A stretch of DNA of 64,000 nt, taken from contig NC_065532.1 in assembly GCF_020184175.1 (NCBI RefSeq), positions 32,240,001 through 32,304,000 of the forward strand, given 5' to 3'. This document shows positions 1 to 12,987 of the stretch, piece by piece. The notes below the pieces were generated by a model, which worked only from the letters and a program-made list of their open reading frames with translations, did no database searches and was not told where the DNA came from. The translations under genes and the position numbers were made by a program. The stretch comes from Aphis gossypii. Its lineage: Eukaryota; Arthropoda; Insecta; Hemiptera; Aphididae. Numbering within the stretch: position 1 is the stretch's first letter; every line of letters begins with the position of its first letter.

Positions 1-695
1 TTTTTCCATTTCTTACAAAATTTGCCACCCTAGGTGTAAATACGGTCCTGCGTATAGTGTATACAACGGTCCAGATTTTTATATAGGTACCTACTTTTTG
101 TTTATTTTATTATTTTTAAAAATTTTGAAAATTTCAAATCCAAATATAATGGCTTAAAAAAAAAAAAATTTAAAAAATCTAGAACGTAGGTAGTTTTCTA
201 GAAGTTGTAAGTTTATTTTGGTGTAATAATCAGTTTCTACGACTAATTTGTTATAGATGAAGAAAATAAAAAGTACGTCAAGTACGAAAGCATGTTTTTA
301 TTTTTTACAGTGTAATTTTCTTATATTGGTACGGCCTTTTAATACCTATTACATTTGAAATTTGAATACTAAAATAATATTAAGGCATTTTTAACATTAA
401 AATAATTTGCAAATATTCGTGATTTTGATGAACTCCAATTTATGTTCTATTACAATTAATTGAACTAATGTTTTAACTCCAAATATATAGTATTTTGAAT
501 TTCTAACATCAGTAAGATCGTGTACATAATAACTACAGAAGTGATGAGAAAAAAAAAATTAAATGTTTCAGTATCGCCAACGTCTAAAAGTATAAATTTA
601 TGTTCAAGTTAAAGTAGTGTAGATTTTGTTAAAACGACATACTGGCATGCTGATATTGATAAGAAGTTTTTTTGATAATGTTGTTTTCGTTTGTA
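1..695. other. Upstream non-coding region
   Basis: AT-rich sequence with no convincing exon. The 20-mer at 399-418 (aaaataatttgcaaatattc) recurs exactly at 7830-7849 inside a longer repeat, so about 340-480 is probably a fragment of a dispersed repeat. A TAGGTACCTA palindrome lies at 84-93. Confidence 0.5.
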
Positions 696-707
696 GATAC
701 TGAATAG

Positions 708-726
708 CACGTGTTCTTTCTTTTTC
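708..726 (+). promoter_or_regulatory. Probable core promoter: E-box plus TCT-like initiator
   Basis: A perfect E-box CACGTG lies at 708-713, directly followed by a pyrimidine run at 714-726 (ttctttctttttc). The run resembles the TCT initiator used by ribosomal-protein and translation-factor genes in animals. The first ATG of the L1-domain gene is at 796, which would leave a 5' leader of about 80 nt. E-boxes and TCT initiators are typical of ribosome-biogenesis genes, so the site fits the product. The transcription start itself is inferred, not seen. Confidence 0.5.
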
Positions 727-795
727 ACTAGTTGAAATCATCAAATTGATATTAAGTATTTAAGTCTTATATGTGATTTGATTTATACATTTAAA

Positions 796-3700
796 ATGAA
801 AGTAAAAACCCTTCCATCAAAAAAAATGCCTTCAAAGAAACCTTTGGCAGGAGCTATACAAAAGAAAAAGTTTTCGAAACCTACTGGTGGTGTTTTAAAA
901 AACATAGTGAAAATCACTGATGCGTTTGAAGACCTGAAGTCTGGCAACGATTTAACTGGCATTTCTTGTTCAAAAGAGCCTAAACCTGTTAAAAAAAATG
1001 CAGCCAAGGACAAAGTAAAATCCGATGGTAAGGTACCCAAAAATACGATCGATGTTAAGAAATTAAAAGACAAGAAGACTGTTGTGGAACCTAAACAAAA
1101 GAAACTTAAGAAAGATAAAGATGATGGTGCTTCGAAAGTGTCAATGAAGTCTAAACTACTTGAACCTAATCTAATGACGGAAGTGAATACCAATGAAGGC
1201 GAACCTCAACTTGATTTAAATAAAGTGAATTAATTTTTTTATTTTTAAATAATGATAATTTTTAATAATATTAAATTGTTTTACATATAATTTACAGGTA
1301 GAGGCAGCTGTTAACGGTCTTTTTACACTAATAAAAAATGGTTCTACTTTACCAAAAAGCGAGTTATGGGATGAACCTACACCAATACATTTAGTGGTTA
1401 CAGGTGTTAAAATAGGAGTTGGTCCAAAACGTGTTGTTCGAATGTAAGTTTAAAAGTAACTTTTACTTTTTACTTTAATAATAGCTTGAAATATATTTAT
1501 AATAATTAATAAATATTGTATTCTGTAGAGCATTACCAAATTCACTGATTACTGATACAACAGACATATGCCTTATAGTACCAGATCTTGTACGTGGTCG
1601 GAATGTGGACCACGAGAAAACATATCATCATTATAAAGATTTATTGGCAAAACATGGCATTAAAAATATAAAAACTGTAAGTTAAATTTAAATCAGTTGA
1701 TAGTTATCATTTATTAGTAAATATATAACATACACAAAGCTTAATTAAATAACTAATGTAATTTACATTAATATAATATTATATATAAGACGTTTTAATT
1801 TAGATCAGCGGTTCTTAACCTAGGGTACGTGAAAAAATTATTTTTTGTTTATTTATATTCTAAATTGATTTTTGGGATACATGAAATAGTGGTGGTCAAG
1901 GGGTACGTGAATGAAAAAAGGTTGAGAACCGCTGGTGTATGTTATACAATAACAATTTATCAATATAAAAGTTTTAAAATATTTAAATTAAAAAGCAACA
2001 TATGGTAAAGATATTTATTAGATTTTTGAATTAGTTAGCAGGTTACAACTATTATTGTTTTAAATTTTAATGAATAATATATAATATAGGATTACAAACT
2101 GTGATTAAATCAATTTTTTTTTTTTAAAGATTTTGCCAGCAAGACAAATTCGAGTGGAATTTAATGAATATGAAGCTAGAAGAAATTTGTGTAATTCCCA
2201 TGATATATTTTTAATTGATCAGAAGATTAGTGGATTTTTGGTTAAGAAATTAGGAAAAGAATTTTATATTAAACGAAAGTAAGTTGAAGATATGTTATAT
2301 GAAATGGTTTGAATAATGTATGCAAAATCTACGATTTAGAGGTAATTAATGTTTTTCTTATTAGGCTTCCAATCACTGTTAAATTGACTAAAAAGCACTT
2401 GAAAGCTGAAATAGAATCAAAGTTACATAAGACATCATTTTTCCTGGATTATAAAGGCTCTACAAAAACTGTTCAAGTATGTTATTTAATCATCTTAATC
2501 TTTTTTTAATTTTGGTTTTTGGTTTTTAATTATAATCTCATCGTTATGTGAAACAATAAAAAATGTTTTATGTTATACAATATATAACAAATGTTGGATC
2601 TCATAAACATTTTAAACACTTCTTTATGAATGTCTAATAATGTAATGTTGTAATTATACTAGGTTGGTCATATGTTACAAACGGCTAAGCAAGTTGCTGA
2701 AAATATTGTAGCTACCTTTAATAATTTAGCACATAGTTATCCAGGTGGTCTAAAAAATATCAGGTGTCTGTTGATTAAGAGTCCTACATCTGAATCATTG
2801 CCTGTATATTATTCATTAGGTTAGTATCTATTTAAAAGAAAAAAATTTATTTTATTAACAAATTAAAATTTAGTATCTAGGAATGAAGTTACTGGACCAT
2901 ACACTAAATCTAAATTGTATTCCAAGGATAAAGAAGTCGAAGGTGAATTGTTTGGAAAACGTGTATTAGTAAAACCTAACGGAGATGTCACAATTTTGTC
3001 GGTAAGTTGTTCATGAGCCTTAATTAAAATATTTGGGCAGAGCTAATTTTAGTTTTTTTTTTTTTAGGGTTCTGAAGATGAATCTGATGATGATGATGAT
3101 GACAATGATGGCAATGTATCTAATAAAAAAAGTAATCAAAATGACAGTGAAGAATCTGCTGTCGAGGAAGATAATGAAGACAATGAAGTTAGTTATAGCC
3201 ATACTTTAATAATGAGAGCATAGATTTTTATGTACTAAAATAATCTATAAGTGAATTAAAAAAAATATAAAAATACACTTAAAGTCTAAATATAATTTTT
3301 AAGTACTTTTGTCAAAATAATGAATTTTGAAGAATTTTTGAATAGAATTTTCAAATTGTATTAGATATAATATGTGCAATGTTAGTTAAAATATTGTATG
3401 GAATCAAATAATCTATGTTATTTCTCCAAGAATTTTTGAACAATATATTTAAATTGATTAAATAGGTAGAACAAATTTTTAAATTTATCCTGTTATTAAA
3501 TATTCATATTTTGTTCTCTGCATATAATATTATACTTAATATTTAACTCATAATTAATAATTTTTGCTTTAATTATAAATAATTTTTTTATTTTTAGCAA
3601 TCAGATGCTTCAATAGATCAAGAAAACGAGAATGAAGTAATTAAAAATGATGGTTTAGAATCTGATGAAGCTGAATCTGAAGGTGAAGATGGTGATGACG

Positions 3701-4404
3701 CTGAAGAAGAATATTTAATGGAATTTGAAGAAACAAAAAAATTACAGGTACCTTAGTATATCTTCTTATGTTGCCCGGTGCTAGGCTTATATGCTTTTAA
3801 ATTAATAAATACATAAAGTAGGTTAAAATATGAATTTAAAATAAAAAATTAGATATTTTGTTTTAGTCAGTGAGTGGCTATTTATATTGCTATTGGCTAA
3901 AGTAAAGTTGTCTATCGTGCATCCTGGTGGGGCTAGGGTGCACTGTAGTAAGTGGTCGTCTGATTGGTTTTCGCCACATTCGCATAGTATGTCCGACTGT
4001 TTCCGGTATCCCCATTTCATCACATTTGCTTTTTTTTTGGCTACTCCTGTTCTTAACCTATTTAATTTTATGTCTTAGATTATGAAAAATATGTTTGAGT
4101 TATTTATATATTAATTGTATTTATTTTGTTAGTCTAAAAAGAAAAGAAAACAGAAAAACGAAGAAACTAATGAAAAAATTGTAGAAAAGATTATTCCAGA
4201 TGATAAAATTAAAAACAAGTCTCTGAAAACTAAAAATGTAAGTATGAATTTGCATATGTATTCATTGTTTAATTTATTATTATTATTAATAAATATTTGT
4301 TTGCATTTCATTATATTAATATAATTTTTAATAATTAAAATTTTTCTATATATTTGCAGAATAAAATTACTAAAGCAATTAAAAAGAAGAAATTAAATAA
4401 GTGA
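796..4404 (+). CDS. Ribosomal L1 domain-containing protein (RSL1D1/CG13096-like), 11 exons
   Basis: Exons: 796-1224, 1298-1443, 1529-1676, 2130-2278, 2365-2476, 2663-2819, 2874-3001, 3068-3187, 3598-3747, 4133-4237, 4360-4404. All introns are GT-AG and every junction keeps frame, giving about 562 residues. Residues 1-143 are a Lys-rich basic tail. Residues about 144-423 form the ribosomal L1 fold, with family-like blocks such as 'HLVVTGVKIGVGPKRVVR', 'ICLIVPDLVRG', 'HGIKNIKT' and 'YPGGLKNIRCLLIKSP'. Residues about 424-513 are acidic (Asp/Glu/Ser) and 514-562 are Lys-rich, like a nucleolar tail. The family acts in the nucleolus in large-subunit ribosome biogenesis. The order of basic N-tail, L1 domain and charged C-tail matches the fly CG13096 layout better than human RSL1D1, which lacks the long N-tail. 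A TTG at 778 is in frame but ATG 796 is chosen as the start. No disabling change was seen. Confidence 0.93.
1806..1934. mobile_element. Short hAT-like MITE in intron 3
   Basis: Terminal inverted repeats of 15 bp, CAGCGGTTCTTAACC at 1806-1820 and the complement of CAGCGGTTCTCAACC at 1920-1934, match at 14 of 15 positions. The CAGnGGTTCT.AACC end is typical of hAT (Charlie-type) non-autonomous elements. The expected 8-bp target duplication is not evident (atttagat versus gtgtatgt). No coding capacity. It sits in the 453-nt intron between exons 3 and 4 of the L1-domain gene. Confidence 0.7.
3823..4071 (-). pseudogene. 3' end of a non-LTR retrotransposon pol ORF, antisense in intron 9
   Basis: Read on the minus strand from about 4071, the frame runs 'LNRLRTGVAKKKANVMKWGY', then 'CECGENQSDDHLLQC', then 'CTIDNFTLANSNI'. 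This is the C-terminal region after the reverse transcriptase in Jockey/R1-type elements, where a CxCG..Q...HLL.C cysteine motif and a following LANxN motif are usual. The frame stays open across this stretch and then decays into AT-rich sequence at the 3' side. No RT domain is left here. It lies wholly within the 385-nt intron 9 of the L1-domain gene, opposite in orientation. Confidence 0.75.
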
Positions 4405-4450
4405 ATAATTTAAAGATTCATTTATGTTAAATTACATTTTTATTGACTGT

Positions 4451-4626
4451 ATTAAAACATTTTTATCTTTTGCATTGCAATTTTATACTTTATATTATTT
4501 ATCCTTAATTTATTTTCTGGAAAATATTTAGGAAGCTATCAATTATTATATCTGTTGAAGTAATACAAAAACTCAAGACATGTTGATTATTTAATAATCA
4601 ATTCAAAATATACAAAAAATAATAAA
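4451..4626 (+). promoter_or_regulatory. Candidate polyadenylation signals of the L1-domain gene
   Basis: ATTAAA occurs at 4451-4456, 47 nt after the stop codon, and AATAAA at 4621-4626. Either could end the transcript. In DNA this AT-rich such hexamers also occur by chance. Confidence 0.35.
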
Positions 4627-5163
4627 AAATAATCACTAACACCTCTCATTATTTACAATTGTCAATTTATGTAAATACTATAACTGAGTGTAATTATAGT
4701 AATAATTGATTTCCAACAAGAATATTTTTATTATAAATAGAGTATTAAAATAAACAAATTTATGTTGGATCACCTCAAAAGCCGTATGCTGTGCTAGAGG
4801 TGAGAGTTCATACTTGTACAATTTAAATAAATATAACAAAATTGTATATTATATAACAAGGGAAAATGAAAGAAAAGAAATATATGATAATATGATACTA
4901 GTTATTAATTATTAGAAATACTTGACAATAAGATTCAAATGTTATTTAAGTCGAGACATGAGTTTTTTTAACTTATTTAAAATTAGTATAACTATGAATA
5001 CATATTTTATGTTTAATACAAAACTGAGTGAATATATGGTCCTAATTGACAAAAAGCAGTTTTCAATTATGGTAATGTAGACTCAGTGCCGCAATTAGCA
5101 CCAGGGCAGGTAGGGCAAGGTAATTGGTACAAAATATAAATAGGAGGTAGGTAACTTAAATCT

Positions 5164-5320
5164 ATACTCCGTACCACGAGAGAACGCATACGGTGGCCGA
5201 CCAAAATTGGTTCTTCTGCGCATCCCTAAACGTTACTCTGCCATAGGGAAACCGGTTTCGATAGCAGAGAGACGCGGGAGGATGCGCGAGTCGTAAGCGT
5301 TTTCTCGTGGTGCGGAGTAT
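5164..5320. mobile_element. Fold-back MITE with 24-bp terminal inverted repeats
   Basis: The arms 5164-5187 (atactccgtaccacgagaga...) and 5297-5320 are reverse complements with two mismatches over 24 bp. Inside them a second inverted pair is seen (tgcgcatcc near 5217, ggatgcgc near 5279) around a central aaaccggttt, so most of the 157 bp could fold into one long hairpin. It is clearly GC-richer than its surroundings. The family is not named; no transposase is present. Confidence 0.75.
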
Positions 5321-6360
5321 GGTATAAATATTTTGAAATTTTCATTGTGGTATACCAAATATAATATTATTATGTAATTGGCAAAAAGTTTCAAGTAACT
5401 AAATCTATTAATTGAATTACAACAAAATATAACTAAAATAATATTTTTCATTTAGAAAGGTTTTTATCATAAAAATGTGAAGTTGAAATTGATATTTGAA
5501 ACGCTAAAAATAATAATTTGGCTCAAAAATTAAACGTGAAAAACATTTGTAATAGTTGCTGTTAGTAAAATTCAGGTATGTACCTATACATAATAACTAA
5601 TAAATGTCAATTGTGTTTCAATTTTTATTATTAGATAGGTTAGGTTTTTATCTTATAAAAATACAATAATTTTTATATTTACGAGAACAATAAATTTTTT
5701 AATTGGTAGGTAGTGTCTTAGTAATAAATAATAAGTAATAAGTATCTACTTTATATTATATTATTATTAATTACAGTAAAAAAGTGGCAATCGCCTATGC
5801 TATTAATGCTATTATAGTAGTACCTATAGTACTTTTATATTTCGTGCTAACGAAACGAGTTGTTGGCAGGTGATTAGTATATCAGGGTTGGCATTAAAAT
5901 TGTTTTAAAGTTCTGCCCCGATTTGATCGCTAAGTTGCCACTTTTCTTACAATTAACTTGTTAAAAATATTTTAATATTTATATATTTATGTAGATACCT
6001 ATCTTAGAAACAATTAATGAACAACGATTCTTTTTTTATATGCCTATGTCCTCATTTGTAGATTTTATTTTTTCATTGTTCAATATTTGTTTAAAATCTC
6101 TGGTTCAAGATTATTATGTTTTATGTGTAAATGAAAATTTTGTTAAATGATTAGCACTTATAGGCTACCTATAGCCAAAAGATAAAAAATTTTGAAAAGT
6201 TTTGTATAAAATTCAAAAATAGAACGAAAACAAATGTATAGCTAATGTTATTGCACAAACGTACATTAAAACTGGATGATATGTTTATGTATAGTAGTAA
6301 TATAATTAGTATAGTATAATAATATAATGTATATCGTATTTGTATGTCGTATATGTCGTT

Positions 6361-6530
6361 AGTGGCGTACCGACAGGGGGGTTGAGGTTTGACTCCCTCA
6401 TAAGTAAATTATGTATTATGATTTCTTTTATGGAATAATTTGGTACATTTAATAACATTTTTTATGTAGGTAGTATGTATCTATATATAAATGGTAACCC
6501 CCATCGAAAACAAATTCTTCGTACGTTACT
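6361..6530. mobile_element. Probable small MITE with imperfect inverted ends
   Basis: The left end agtggcgtacc (6361) and the right end ggtacgttact-like sequence (gtacgttact, 6521-6530) are imperfect inverted repeats. Both are followed inward by a G-run or C-run (gggggg at 6376, ccccc at 6498). The layout resembles short insect inverted-repeat elements, but no clear target duplication was found. Confidence 0.45.
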
Positions 6531-7629
6531 GTATAGAGTTCTATCATATAGAACATATATTATACGGATAGAATAAAACACAAGTATTTTTCTTTACTAG
6601 AAATCCTCTCCCTTCGGTTAGTATAACACCGTTCTCTAGTCATACTTAGTACCGACATTGTCGATCGCATTAGGATTTCGTAGCCATATTATATATTGTC
6701 GTGTTTTCGATTTCTTTTCCGTAACGGTAGAATTGTATTACACCGTCGCGGGAAAATGCCCACTCGGGTTTGGAATTCGTCCAGATACGTCGGCGCTATT
6801 GTTCGTGTTCGCTATAAAACGTGTACCGAGTGGCTTTTGAGTGGACATAAATACGTGGATACCCTAACCTGCAGGTACGCATACATTTATATATACATAT
6901 ATATGCGTGTTGTACTTTATAATAGTTCTGTATATATATATATATGTCGGTAGAATGTATATATAATATATTGCCCGATTCCATTTTATATATATACGCC
7001 GCATTTTATCGATATGTTTATTTAGCTGCCAATTGTGCACAAATAAACGGTATATACCTCTCAAAAATTCGCCTCTTCTGAATATGCACGTATGTATGTA
7101 TTTAACTATTAAACTATTAGAGTATGTTTTAATGGAATCGGAGATTGCAATCCATTTGAATTTTTAATAGCAAAAAACTAAGAACAATTGAGTATAAAAA
7201 GTGAATTAATTTAACAAAAATATGATTAGAAGAAAAATCGCGTATAAAAATGCACATAAATTAAAAAACTTAAATAGGATAAGGACAAAACAGGGGGGGT
7301 CTAAGACCCACACAGCAAATTTAATTTTAAAAAGCAAATAAAGCGAGAACTATAAAATCATATTGAAATGGAAGCGTTTTAATCTTCTGATATCTAAACA
7401 TTTTAAAACCAATACTATTGATTTCACTAATGAATGATAGTTTATTAAAAAATATTATAAATGAATATAAAATCAAAGAACTTAATTATAAATAAAAAAG
7501 AAACGGAAAGGAACGAAGGTCGCATCTCAAATAAATGTATTTTAAAAAAAGTGGGTACCGCTCTGCTGTATAGTAGGTCACTATAATTGATGTATTGAAT
7601 AGGTATCATTATTCATTGTATACGAAAAA

Positions 7630-8340
7630 TGATTCTGAACAAAGATGAATTGTCAGCCTAGGATATAATTTCCAGTGGTTGGTGAAAAAGGTGGTTTATG
7701 TCTTAATGGCCTGAATACACCAAAATTTAAGTTCTTTTAAAATTATTGTAAGCCAAACTTATGGGAAATCTTGTATTAAATTTTAAAATTTTAGCTACTT
7801 ATACAAAATTTTTTATGAATTAATACTACAAAATAATTTGCAAATATTCATGATTTAAACTTTAAACGTTAATAAAAAAATTTGTGCTTATGTATTCTTA
7901 TAATTTTTTAATCACTATAAGAATAACTTATGAGGAACTTTGTATTAGATTTTCAAGTATTTTGACTCGGTTTATAAAAAAAAAAAAATTAACAAAAACG
8001 AATATTTTAAATGCCTTTAAATAGCATTAAAATAAGCGAAATATTTTGAAAATTAAATCATGTAAAGAAAATGCCAATCTAAATAACTGGTTAAATTATC
8101 TAACTCTGTCAAACTTTGAACTTTATATTATGTGTGTACTGTGTACAAAAAATAAAAATTAAAAAAACTTCAGTTGAATATAAATTACACAAAAGGAGCA
8201 AAAATATTTTGAAAATGTTGTATCTAGACAATTCTAATAAATATAATTCAAGTTTTCACTTAAGAAACTCTCTTCCAAGTTGAATATTGAGTATTTTTAC
8301 TATTTCAAAAGGTAGAAAGACATAAAAAATAAATAACGTT
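7630..8340. repeat. AT-rich dispersed repeat
   Basis: Begins with gattctgaacaaagatgaat and continues through AT-rich text without an open frame. The 20-mer at 7830-7849 recurs at 399-418, and its neighbourhood (gcattaaaataa.cgaaatatt near 8026) is a second degenerate copy. The opening is a diverged version of cgattctgagcggagtgatg at 19702. This points to a high-copy family; the exact ends are not clear. Confidence 0.5.
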
Positions 8341-10045
8341 TTTTCATAGTATTATCTATGATATAATATGTTATATCATAGGTATACTCAATTTTTTTGT
8401 ATGGAAACTGAAATCTCCCATAATATTTGCTACTAAAAATATGTAAGGTATAGCTGCCCACACAGTCTCATTCTTTCATAGGCAATAATAAAAATAAAAA
8501 TAACTACAATATTTCTATAAAATAAATCGTTATTTTTTTTATTTAATTTCAGCCAAATTATTTGAAAGATTTAAGGTTCATAGTTATTATTCAATAAATA
8601 ATATCAAATTCATGTTATTTAACAAGTATTAATCAATTATCTAACATCTGCTTGAAATAATATTAAGTATGATTATTTTTAAAATATTTGCTATTTAAAA
8701 AACTAACAAAGTTACTCGTGTATGACAAACAAATTTGACTGGGGGTGGTAATAACTGTGTGAATTCGTCTTTGCACATATTTAAAGGTATTTTTTTTATC
8801 TTTCAATTACCGTTACCGCGTATACATAGTTGTTATATAATAATTTCCTACCTCCCATTTATAATTTATAGTATAACTCGTATAATATCATAATTATTGT
8901 ACACGCCTACCCGGGTACTTACATGAGTATAATATATTGTAATTAGAAGAAAAGAGAAAAGAAACGCTGGTGATTTAAATTTATTTATTTATTCATTTTG
9001 TCTTGGATTTTTTGCTTTTATGTACAGATAATGAATGGCGAAACATATATAGTTATCGTTATACCTACATAAATATCAATTTAAACTTATTTTAAAAACT
9101 ATAATTAACTTTTAAAACGCGTTACGCTACATAGTAGAATGAAATTTTTTTATCTTCACTATAGCATAAAAATATATATCATCAAAGTTCAAAAGAACCC
9201 TCTCTGCACAATAAAACAAAAGAGTAAAATATAGTTACATTAAGTAATCCAGTAGGTAATGCTTTAGTGCTTACCTTAGTATTTAATTATATTGTGTGTT
9301 TACTATTAGTGCATTATCGCCGTGAATGATATTATCGTTGTAGTTGGCGTTGATGTCGTTATTATGAAATGGACGAAATCATAAACTATGTACCTATTGA
9401 TTAAAAAGAAAAACGTTAACGTGTGATTAAAAGAAAATCTGATAACACTTTTTTATATACACCAATGGTCTATAGCATAGCACGGCGCTGTGTTTATTGT
9501 AGGCGTAGGGCATATAATAAATTTAAATTTAAATAGACGGCAATAAATTTGAACAACTTCGGTAGTAACTAGTTTGTTATATAGGTACCTACATTGTAAC
9601 TTGCTCGGCAAATGTCCCATGCCCTAAAGGCTACATCATGGCGAAGGGAGAATTATATATTTATACTAATAATATATTAAATATATATACCTATACAAAT
9701 TGTATAGTCGGATGATGTCTTATTGTTTTTTGTTTTTTTATTTTAAACAATCGTTTATGGTGGACGATTGTAGAAGAATCTTGGGGTCGTTGAACTTTCC
9801 TGAAAAAGCCTTATCACGGTTAAGTCAAAAGCGTGTGTTCTCATACTTAAATAGTTATAAACAATACTCTATCATATTATATGCCTTGCAGGCAGTTGTA
9901 AAATATCTTGCGAAAGTTTTCTATGTTGTAGGTGTGTTATTTTTTTTTTTTTATAAATTCGCTTTTCCCGCGACGACCGCCAATGCGGCGTGGTAGTTGC
10001 ATGAGTTCTGGGCACATATATATACTTACAGCGTAAGGGTATAGG
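8341..10045. other. Non-coding AT-rich stretch
   Basis: No exon, RNA gene or complete mobile element recognised. A TAGGTACCTA palindrome is at 9582. On the minus strand, sequence before 9272 contains a good donor-like site (AAG then GTAAGC) after an Asn/Asp-rich frame that is short and unsupported. Confidence 0.4.
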
Positions 10046-10285
10046 TATGTGCTCTTTCGAATTTGGCGAGGGTCCGCTGCCGCCGGTCTGGGCCCAATAA
10101 TAATACTGCGCGTGCGAGTTTTCGCCTTTTACCTCTATCGATGTAATCGCGTCAAAACCTTTCGGCGGTCAAAATGTCCCAACGGAGTCCGTCCTGCTCG
10201 CCCGTGGCTATAACAATCCTGTGTAACGTGATCTAGACGTGTATATTATATAAGGCGTTGATTGTGGCGGCGAGGTAGACATTTC
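10046..10285. other. GC-rich pocket, possible promoter or first exon
   Basis: About 240 bp with many CpG dinucleotides, in contrast to flanks of roughly 25% GC by eye. It holds a short plus-strand frame starting ATGTCCCAACGG at 10173 that stops after about 20 codons. In AT-rich insect genomes such pockets often mark first exons or promoters. No gene could be assembled from it. Confidence 0.3.
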
Positions 10286-12945
10286 AAATCCACAAGGCAT
10301 AATATAATATTGGTGATTCAATATAGTTCCTAAACGAAACATAAATTATTAATTTTTGAAATATTTCGTTTTTCTCGGTAATGTATAAATTATTATAAGA
10401 TAGGTATGTATAGATATTTTTCTTTTTAATAAGATCTGAATTTTTAACATAAAGTCAATCATATAATATTATAAATAATTAAAATGGCTAAAATGAAGTT
10501 AATAGGATGATATAAAGTTTGATTGACGGTTATTTTTTTTAAATTTTTTTAAATTTTATTCATTGCTTTAGTTTTTATAGTCTTATCCGTATTAATATTT
10601 GGTATTTTAATAAAATAGTAGTTCTAACTATTTATTACTTATATTCATCACTTACCATATTCAATAGGTAAATCTTATAATTTATTAAAAATTAGTAATT
10701 TTTCATGACTAATTAATTGTTTTTAATCATCTAATGTCTTACAAATGCCATATAACGAGCTTAGCTCAGCTTTTTAAAATGTTATGATTTATCATTCACT
10801 TTTATTAACGAGTAGGTATATTAATAAATAAGTATACTGTTATAATTATTCTGTGTCTAGATAAGATAAGATTCATTAGCACTTACATATTTCTATTAAT
10901 CTGTCCAGATTTTTAAAAATATAAATAGATATAACTATTATAGGTTTAGTATATTTTATAATATAATATAAACTATAAACAATATAGATTTTAAAAACTG
11001 ATTTACCTCAGCTATTTATACATTTTAACTATTAATTAATCGAATTTTTAATGATATTATTATTAAATGATAATTAATTTAAGACTTTTCTAATATCATT
11101 GAAGATTTTTTTTTTAATTATAGTAATATCTAGTATTATTGTTATTGTGATGTGTAAACATAAAATTTGACCTATACAGTTGGCCCCAAACAACTGAATC
11201 CTGATTATTATAATTCTTATGACTATAAAAAATTGTAATACTATAGGCATGTACTCATATACTACGATTTATTTATTTTAGGCATAAACCTTTAGAAGTG
11301 CCAACCAAGTACTTAACAATTCCATTCAATATTATAGTACGCGGTTTTGTTTAACATTCATGTAATTTTGTTGTAGATGAGTAGATATTTGACATCATAT
11401 TGTACAATAAAGTTGTCTACATACAATAATAAGTACGTAGAGCTGTGATTTTGTAAAAAGTGCATTATTAATTGATTGAACTGATCGTGAAGCGTAGATT
11501 TTTAAGAACAAAATTTGAATTTTGTAACAACACCTTTAAACACTTATTTTTTGTTTTACACTAGCTGTGTTTACGTTAAATTTATATTTTATAATTATAA
11601 AATAATAATTTACACCAACTGTTTAAGGATGCAACTACATTATTGAATTTGGCTAGGATTCGATAAAAATAAAGTAATTGGTAGAATACATAGTTATTTT
11701 TGGTTTATGAGTCAAGAATTTTCAAATTGAGTTGATTAAAATTAAATCTAATAATACTATTAATATGAATATAAAAATTGAAATTGAAACAGACATTTTT
11801 CTTACCAATAAGATGAAAATTTGATGAATTTTAAAGCTGTAACAGTATATTTATTGTTATGTATTATAATAATATAATTTGTACTCTTATTACATAGATA
11901 TATTGCCATATTAGTATAATATATGTACGTATATATTTATTTCTTAGTAAAAAATATTGAGCTTAGATTATTTTTATAGTGGACAGACCATTCATCGCGT
12001 ATCGTCGAATGGATGTCGTTCAGATTGATTTTCGGTCATTAATTTATAATATAATTAATGTTGTTGAGGCGTAGGTAATCTTGACTATAGCAACTAGGAA
12101 TGGGATTTGACGCACAGACATATCAATACTCAGTATGTATACATTACACATAGTCTTATACACTCTTTTTCTCCAATAATAAATAATATTATGTATACAT
12201 AGCTGGATTAAATATATACAGCTATATTATATAAGTAGAGTCTATATATATATTTTCACCACATTAGACTTCACCCATAATCTTCATTCAAGTTTTTCCT
12301 TTCGTATCACCCTAGTAGGTACCCCACAATACATTGAAATAGATCCACGATATTTTCTTACGCCATCTTAAGTCTGGGGAAAAGTTGCGATGAATTTTTC
12401 ACGTCATTTGATTTCCATCAATATTTTTTATATTATCGCGCGTCTTTCTCCTGTTGCGCTATTATGTATTATAATATAGGAAATAGGAGGGTGGCAAGTA
12501 TTTTTTTTTTATTCGAAAGATTGTTGCTGATGGCTTAAGTCCAAGACAATTCAATGGAAATAAAAAACTACGGAACCGCTTGTATACATTATGCTTGAGT
12601 ATAATATAATTTATAATATACGTATTTAGGTATACCAATCGAAAATGCGCAGTTTTCCAAACCTAACTCGAGTAAGGGTCACTTTTATTCCCAACCAGGT
12701 GATTTGGCATCCGACCCCTCTTACTATTCCTAATAACTACCGTTCAGTGTTAAGTGACTTTGTCAATTGACAAGAAAGCACGTCTGCTGCACCGTTGGTG
12801 GCGAGAAAGCATCTTTCAAAAATATACGCGCGCGATCGCCTGCGGCGGAGTGTATATTTCACCATAGGGGGTATACGTTATTTTTTTTCCAGTAAGGCAG
12901 TGAGCCAATGACAATTAAATTATATGGAATACAATACTATGTTAC

Positions 12946-12987
<42 letters not shown>

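Noticed and set aside
783..1193. 136-codon minus-strand frame
   Set aside because: Antisense shadow of exon 1 of the L1-domain gene, whose plus frame joins perfectly with ten further exons.
6360..6400. tRNA-like 'ggtttgactccc' stretch
   Set aside because: No acceptor stem or A-box at the right distance; better explained as the end of an inverted-repeat element.
9700..9996. 98-codon plus frame
   Set aside because: Codon use and composition as in the AT-rich background, no domain, ends in poly-T/Phe.
12630..12765. Short plus frame after an acceptor-like site
   Set aside because: About 45 codons, no start, no relation to neighbouring candidates; expected by chance.
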